In this document: positions 57,622 to 64,000 of the stretch, piece by piece | Numbering within the stretch: position 1 is the first letter of the stretch | Layout: each line of letters begins with the position of its first letter | From: Acanthosoma haemorrhoidale | Taxonomy: Eukaryota; Arthropoda; Insecta; Hemiptera; Acanthosomatidae | Assembly (NCBI GenBank): GCA_930367205.1 | Contig: OV884013.1 | Span: 119,017,827-119,081,826 of the forward strand | DNA length: 64,000 nt | Reading direction: 5' to 3' | Made by a program: the position numbers and the translations under genes | Notes under the pieces: model-generated | The model's input: the letters and a program-made list of their open reading frames with translations, nothing else | What the model was told of the DNA's origin: nothing | Databases searched by the model: none

Positions 57622-58103
57622 TTATTATTATTAAACAGCCCTCATTCATACAGTATTTACAAACAGCCCAGAGACCTCCCAAATCCACACGGTTGTCATC
57701 TCTCTCCCATGAGAATGAGGGAGCGGAGTCTTGGGAAGCCTCCCACGCTCCTCCTTCAGCCGCGTCACCGGATACGAGCCAGCAGATGCTGACCAAGAGT
57801 CACATACGCTCAAGACATGATTAGAGAAACTGGCCATTGCCAGGACTCCCACTGTTACGCATTTATAACAGGTCACGAGGGCACTGCCGTTTTAGTCTCC
57901 GAGGAGGATTATAGGGATGAGTGGTGCAGTGCAACGACTGTGCTACGGGATTAGGGTGGTTGGAGAGGCTACTATGGAATTTCATGAACTTGGAAGAGAT
58001 GAGTTCAAGAATGTAGGGTATGTTAATATCGTTGTGAAGGGTTTTGTTTTTGACATAATAAGGGGCATTTACTATTGTTCTCAGGACTTTTGATTGAAAG
58101 GAT
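57622..58103 (-). mobile_element. jockey-type 3' fragment with 14-bp TSD
   Basis: Reverse copy of the pol end (SFQSKVLRTIVNAPYYV ... LKRQCPRDLL) and the long-form 3' UTR. AATGACAATAATAA occurs at 57608-57621 and 58104-58117. Part of the 3' UTR tail is missing at the left edge. Confidence 0.82.
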
Positions 58104-58117
58104 AATGACAATAATAA

Positions 58118-58935
58118 AGACATACATAATGTCACAAATAAATAAATAAAGACAGAAATGCGGAGAGACTTGTGGCCTTTGTGAATATTATTGTTATATT
58201 GTAGTGAGCATACAGATAAAGAAACAGGTTACCTGACTTTGCCATGAAGCGTGCAACTGACATATGGCTAATTGAGAAGCAAATATTTATCGAAAATGTT
58301 ATCTGGTAAAGCCCAGCTTGCAGGAAGCGATAAGAATCCCTGTCACACAAGTTACATAAATAATTAACAGATGTATTGGTGATACACGATGCCACTAATC
58401 TAATCTGCCATGACAGGAAACCATTTGTAAAACATACTTTCATGACTACAGCACGGATTTCGTTTCAATAGTCGTAGTATGTGACGGGTGGAAAGGGTTA
58501 GAATCTTTGATAAAGTGGTCGTAAATTTGTGTTGCTCGGATTAAATTTTGTCAGCTCCAAAACCATGACGTCAAAAGACTCCTTCGTTCCGAATGTAGGC
58601 TGTATTTAATATGGCAAGTACAGCAATGTCGTCAGAGAATGCAGCTATTGCAGCTTCGAGGTGTAAAGTTATTTCCGATGTGAAAAATACCAAATGAGTA
58701 TTCTAAGTGACTTCCTTGTGCCTCGGCATATATGCGATTCGGGATTTGCGACAAAAGACTTAAGGATTAGATGACACAGAAAAATGACCTCTGTTTGTAG
58801 AAAAACCTTAAAACCCGCAGAAGCAATATTCATACGTGTATAGAATGGTTTTTAATTTGAATAGCTCTCCGAAGCTCGATTTCATTGCTGTTCATTTAAC
58901 TCATAGACAAAAAGTATTTTTTCGCATTGAACAGC
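58118..58935. other. No recognised gene
   Basis: Mixed AT-rich sequence. The 103-codon minus frame at 58132-58443 shows no recognisable domain. Confidence 0.35.
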
Positions 58936-58937
58936 TA

Positions 58938-59565
58938 CTGGGTTGACAAGAAAGCGGTTTCGGTTTGCATCAGTAGATAGCGTTATATTTGTTGCCTTAT
59001 TCTGTAGTCAATGTTACAATTTTTTATTATGAGATTTGGTAGTCAATACCTTTAGGTATTTATAGAAAGAAATTCATATAATTTTATGGTATAGTAATCA
59101 TATAGTTTTAACATGGAGGGCAAAAATAAGTATTTTAGACACATTTTAATTTTTTTATTTACATTTAAAGGCAAGAAAGCGGCAGAGGCTCACAAAGAGA
59201 TGTGTGAAGTTTAACAGGTGTTGATTGTTTAACAGAACGCATATTCTAGAGATTTTTTACTGAAAGATAATCCACGGTTAAATGTATCACACACAACAAT
59301 AGAAAATCATATAAGACGTCTTGGACTTGTTAAGAAGCTCGATATTTGGGTTCCGCCACGACAATGCGAGACCTCACACATCTTTAGCAACACGTACGAA
59401 ACTATTGGACCTTGGTTGGGAAGTGATGACGCATCCCCTATACAGCCCCGTCCTTGCACCATCGGATTATCATTTATTTCGATGTTTACAAAACTTCTGA
59501 AATAGTAAAAATCTCAGTAATAACGATGACCACAAATCGCACTTGGTTGAGGTTTTTGCTGATAA
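58938..59565 (+). mobile_element. mariner deletion derivative, right end lost
   Basis: Begins CTGGGTTGACAAGAAAGCGG after TA and follows the mariner at 61047 colinearly, including the same internal deletion joining the IWVP and HDNARPH regions. It ends after GATAAG where jockey sequence begins. It has extra stops and indels compared with the 61047 copy. Confidence 0.85.
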
Positions 59566-59985
59566 GTCCTAGGTCCCATCCTCTATAATCTATACACCGC
59601 TGATGTCCCCTCTCTCACCAATGCCTTCTTGGAAACATAAAAGTTCCATTTTTCAAACTTCCAAGTTCATAAAATTCCACAGTAACCTGTCCAAACCTAA
59701 TTTCCTAGCACAGTGATTGCACTGCACTACTCATCCCTATAATCCTCCTCGGGGACTAAACCGGCCGTGGCGATGGAGTAGCGTGGAGGACTTCCCAAGA
59801 ATCCCTTTCCTCTTTCGCACGCGAGGAAGGTGACAACCATGTGGACTTGGGGGCCTCTGGGCTGTTTGTATAAATAGAATGAATGAAAATTGTAAATATG
59901 GTAAAAATGAGATCATTTATCACAATTACTTATAGCCCAATGAGGGAGATTGTAATTTTATCATAATAAAGTTGTTGTTGAAGTA
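59566..59985 (+). mobile_element. Rearranged jockey-type fragment
   Basis: Starts at the GPILYNLYTADVP codons of RT, jumps after about 75 bases to the SSKFIKFHSNL region and runs to the 3' UTR and AATAAAGTTGTTG. It is joined directly to the broken mariner. Confidence 0.8.
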
Positions 59986-61044
59986 ATTAATACATCTCAT
60001 TAATGCGGTAATTTCCGTGTGATGAGCATTTCGACTTGTACAATGCTCGATTAGCCTAACTCGATAAACACCTTTCCTGGGGTAACTGCTAATATTAGTA
60101 CGTTCATTAGTCACATTAGGGAATATCCAGATTTGACAAAAGAGGGGTTGTTCTGACAGCTATTATGTGTGTGACTTACCTACGTAGCGGCGGCTGGGAC
60201 ACTGCACCCTGAGGGACCCCTGCGAGGGCTAAATACCCTCCCTGACAGGATATTGTGACGCCCTAAAGGCTAATCGCCTCCCTTACATAACACCCTTCGC
60301 GTCTAATCAGATGCCCTCTGATTAACTCGATCAGTCTTATCCTCTATTAATCCAGTCCCAGACCATCCCTGCCTCCTGGCACCTCTCCGGGAAGGAATCT
60401 TTCCTCAGGCATTATCTTGATAAAATGTTTAACATCTTCAATGTACAACATAGGTACGCGATAATATATAAACATACACTATATAAAATAAAACCGCAGT
60501 ATATGACTTTTTAGAAGAAGATTTCAAAATAACTATTCTTCCTAAATATATGATCAAGTTGTGCAATATAGAATACAATAATTCAGAAACTTTTTCTTTG
60601 GAACAAATAACATAACTACATAGCAACAACTTTGTTATAAATGGGATTATTGTAGAAGAGACAGTTTCAAATTCAAAAGTCGGTTTTGTTTCTCTTAATC
60701 TAAATATTACCTTTTCTCCAATTACAACTCGTAATCAAGAAATCGGGTAGCCACGGATCGTGGGATTAACTGGTTAGTAATAATTACGTTTCCTGACTAC
60801 CGCTACGACAGTTTTATGGTGTACGTCCCAACTTTATAATTGCAATATTTTCTGTTCTTAATTTATCGCAGTCAATAAACATTAAACCCTGGTTGGTAAA
60901 ATTATCCTATGTTACACAAAAAGAAAAAGATCAACAAAAACGTGCTATACTTCTATAATATCCTTTGCAGGTTTATTTCAAATCCTATATAAAATTTTCG
61001 GAATTTCATATTTTTGTTTATTTTTAAAATTTTGACATGCACAA
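59986..61044. other. No recognised gene
   Basis: The segment 60165-60420 is GC-richer and unique in the window, with no identified function. The rest is AT-rich. Confidence 0.4.
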
Positions 61045-61046
61045 TA

Positions 61047-61836
61047 TCAGGTTGGCAAGAAAGTGATTTCGGTTTGCACCAATAGATGGCGTTATATTTG
61101 TTGCGTTATTCTTTTGTCAATGTTAGAATTTTTTCTTTTGAGATTTAGTAGTCGATATCTTTAGGTTGCCATAGAAACAAATTCCGTGTAATTTTGTTCA
61201 CAACTGTAAGTTTTTCGGTCAGTTTTAACATGGAGTGCAAAAATAAGCATTTTCGACATTTATTGACATTTAAAGGCAAGGAAGTGGCTAAGGCTCACAA
61301 AGAGATACGTGAAGTTTATGGTGTTGATTGCTTAACAGAACGCATATTCTAGAGATTTTTTACTGAAAGATAATCCACAGCTAAATGTGTCACACGCAAC
61401 AATTAAAAATCATATAAGACGTCTTGGACTTGTTAAGAAGCTCGTTATTTGGGTCCCGCCATGACAATGCGAGGCCTCACACATCTTCAGCAACACGTAC
61501 GAAACTATTGGGGCTTGGTTGGGAAGTCATGTCGCATCCCCCATACAGCCCCGACCTTGCATTATCGGATTATCATTTATTTCACAGTTTACAAAACTTG
61601 TTAATCGGTAAAAATTTCAGTAATGACGATGACCTCAAATCGCACTTAGTTGAGTTTTTTTGCTGATAAGGATCAGAAGTTCTATGAGCGCGGGATTATG
61701 AAGTTACCAGAAAGATAGGAAAAGATCATCAAACAGAACGGAAGATATTAGACTGATTAAAGTTCATTATTTGTATAGAAAAAATTGAGTTTTATTTCAC
61801 ACTAAAAAACCGAAATTACTTTCTTGCAAACCTCAA
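61047..61836 (+). mobile_element. mariner element, nonautonomous deletion derivative
   Basis: Terminal repeats TCAGGTTGGCAAGAAAGT and, at the right, the complement (ACTTTCTTGCAAACCTCA). TA flanks both sides (61045-61046 and 61837-61838). It carries the transposase start (from 61231) and end but lacks the middle. Confidence 0.92.
61231..61770 (+). pseudogene. mariner transposase pseudogene
   Basis: The N-terminal part reads MECKNKHFRHLLTFKGKEVA then EIREVYGVDCLTER, with a stop after it. After the internal deletion the open frame 61424-61666 gives SRHDNARPHTSSATRTKL with the second catalytic Asp. It then gives YSPDLALSDYHLFHSLQNLL with the third Asp and NFSNDDDLKSHLVEFF. The tail FYERGIMKLPERWEKIIKQN follows out of frame. 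The TCDEKW-type region with the first catalytic Asp is deleted, so no activity is expected. Confidence 0.9.
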
Positions 61837-61838
61837 TA

Positions 61839-64000
61839 GTAACTGGATTCCCTTTATTTGGTATCATTCTTTTCACATATCATTCAGCTGTACTGTAATT
61901 CTGTCTTCATCTCGAATTCGTATTGCTTAATAGCATTATTAGTTACTAATATCACACATGTTGTTTGGTATTAATTTCATTTATTTCATTCTGATACATT
62001 ATAGCAGGAAAATTTTAAAAAGTCATTTGTACATGTGTTTAATATTATGTTATCCAGCTCGAATGTAATACTGTCGGAAGCTTTTATTTAAGTTGCCTTT
62101 TGAAATTATAAATAGAGAATATCAACGTAGTCACTAATTTCATTTATTTCTCTGTTGTGGTAATAACCAGTAGATGAATATTTTTGGAAATATTTATTGA
62201 TTTAATTCCAGGTTTAGATGAACTAAGCGCCGAGTTTTGGCAAAGATTAAAGCTCCCATTTCTGGTGAGCCAGATCTATCTGTAACCAGCGAGGATGGGA
62301 CCTGGCCAGCTATTGATCAGGTCTGGGAGATATGTGATATGTTGGAGGCGACACCACGGCCCTATGGTCACTCGACAGACCGGAAATAATATAATTGTCC
62401 CGAGTCACCGCAGTGTAGGGAGGGCTTTCGCCGACAAATGTTCAACAGGGTCTGTCATCTTCCGTCGAGTTGCACAACAGTGTCCAGCCAGAAGAGGGAG
62501 GTTTGAAATTCAAACAGATGTCGGCCAAAGGTCGATTCGACTGACTGTTTGTTTGTTCTAGTAAAGCAGTCGCAAACATTATCGACTAGGAATAATACGT
62601 AACACCTCAGTTCGCCATGATTCCGACATAACAGACAAATCAAACAAACAATAAAAGTGTAAAAACGAACTGATTTTCGCTAATTTTGTTTTTGGTTTTG
62701 TCATGAAACGCCCAGAAACTGTGTAAGATGATCTTCAGTAATGTACTCTGCTCGAAGAACATTTCCTGTCCACATTAACTGACTATCAGTATTTTATTTA
62801 TAAGAGTAAATATATAATATAATATATAATATAAAGATGACAGAGGGCCATTACTAACAACTCTCGGATCTATGAGCCACAATAACTCAGTCAAATGAAC
62901 TTTTGATCCCCTATTAATAACAATATTATATCCTTAACTTAGACAATATTCTAAAAATGTCTTGAAATTTATTTAGTGCGCAGGCACAATACAAGAGTTG
63001 GGGAAAGGGATAAGATTATGGAACACACCGAATAATAAAGACATATGAATTACTAAAAAGCAATAAAAAATTCAATGAAATTTCAAAAAATTAACTTTGG
63101 GAAACCAACAATAGCAATCGGCTATTTAATTTTAACATTTTTTTTCACTGTCAATATTGTAACTATTGACTAAACATAACTTAAAAACACATATTTTCCA
63201 TTCAACCGGGATATTCTATATTAGTCCCTCATCCTGAATGTCTAACTAGAGAGCTTAGAAGAAAAAAATTTAACCAATTACATTGGTCTTCACATCAAGT
63301 TCTTCGACTCGATGAGCCACTGCCAGAATCCTAATAATAGAAGGTCTGGGAAAGCGGACAAGTTGGTGGACATTATAGCCCTTGGCCAATCAACAAGCCC
63401 CTGACGGGCACACCACTGAACGCTACCCAACCCTGAACGAGTCAGAACTACATGCCTCTAGGCTCAACCTTCAGTAGACTCTCACCACTGAGATATCCAC
63501 ACCTCAGCCGAGGTCTACCACATTCTTCAATTCCTTCACCCAACCTCCAAATAGGTCCCTCCTAGTAAAAGGGTCCCTTTCACTTTAAAATTTTGAGAGC
63601 TTTGAAAAAAATAATCCATTTAACCTCAAAATTCATCGGTTTCAAGTGGATTAAACACAAATAAGTGGCGTGTGTTTAAACCATCCAATAGGTGGCGAAA
63701 ATAGTTTGATTTCCCAGATACTACACCGACATAACTTGGTAATGAGATGAGTGGAAAATTGTAAATTTCTTTTTTTATCTTTATCTTCTGATTGTTTCGG
63801 CTAGAGAAAATTAGGAAAATAAGCGTATGTAAATATTGTACACACGAACATATGTTTAAGATTAAAAAAAACAAAAGAAAGTGTAGGTTACGAAGTGTGT
63901 TTTGTTTTTTCTCTTGAACAGCAGTTTTCATTTTGTTACATCAACAGAAGATAGTTTGAAGTACTATAAAGCTCCAGGAAGTGAAGAAATAGGACTTTGC
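61839..64000. other. No recognised gene
   Basis: Mostly AT-rich. The region 62210-62560 is less AT-rich with open frames but no recognisable domain. A possible 51-base exon at 62214-62264 is noted as a weak idea only. The segment 63300-63580 is GC-richer and unexplained. Confidence 0.35.

Overview
This window is AT-rich, intron-bearing animal DNA, most likely from an insect. The evidence is jockey-type non-LTR retrotransposons, several Tc1/mariner and pogo/Tigger-type DNA transposons, LTR-retrotransposon solo LTRs, a U2 snRNA-derived sequence and consensus GT-AG splice sites. There is no bacterial-style gene layout, operon, CRISPR array or phage. Most of the window is a layered collection of transposable-element relics. 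The species cannot be named from sequence alone.

Host-gene content is sparse and lies on the minus strand. A GC-rich exon (37059 to 36711) has a good acceptor and a perfect GTAAGT donor. A probable terminal exon (5453 to 5231, with an AATAAA signal at 5182-5177) has an acceptor, an open frame, a stop codon and a polyadenylation signal. The donor phase of the first fits the acceptor phase of the second. They may therefore be the last two exons of one gene with a last intron of about 31 kb. I do not recognise the protein.

Layout. 1-3055: a MITE-like repeat (family A), an internally deleted LTR retrotransposon with paired LTR ends and a TATATA duplication, and a second family A copy split by a jockey 3' fragment. 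5.1-5.9 kb: terminal exon and a 32-bp tandem repeat. 7.4-8.0 kb: family A copy joined to a U2 snRNA-derived tail-to-tail palindrome. 8.6-15.5 kb: repeat C, another RT fragment and three deleted mariner-type elements. 16-26 kb: family A copies and LTR family B, including a solo LTR (TSD CATAC) that holds a jockey RT gene and itself sits inside an older jockey tail, plus a clean solo LTR (TSD AAGGG). 27-36.7 kb (the rest of the putative intron): jockey tails, a Tigger-like element, a 60-bp tandem repeat and two more LTRs. 39.46-43.68 kb: a 4.2-kb, 38-bp minisatellite of about 111 units with a 47-unit higher-order duplication. 44-64 kb: jockey 3' fragments with 11-14 bp target duplications, Tigger-like elements, mariners and featureless AT-rich DNA.

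No host operon or new enzymatic system is visible. The interest lies in the nested insertion history, the deletion-derivative transposon families, the U2 palindrome, the minisatellite and the putative giant intron. The only long intact coding sequence is the 486-codon RT frame at 22307-23767. Its first ~65 codons come from the solo LTR that surrounds it.
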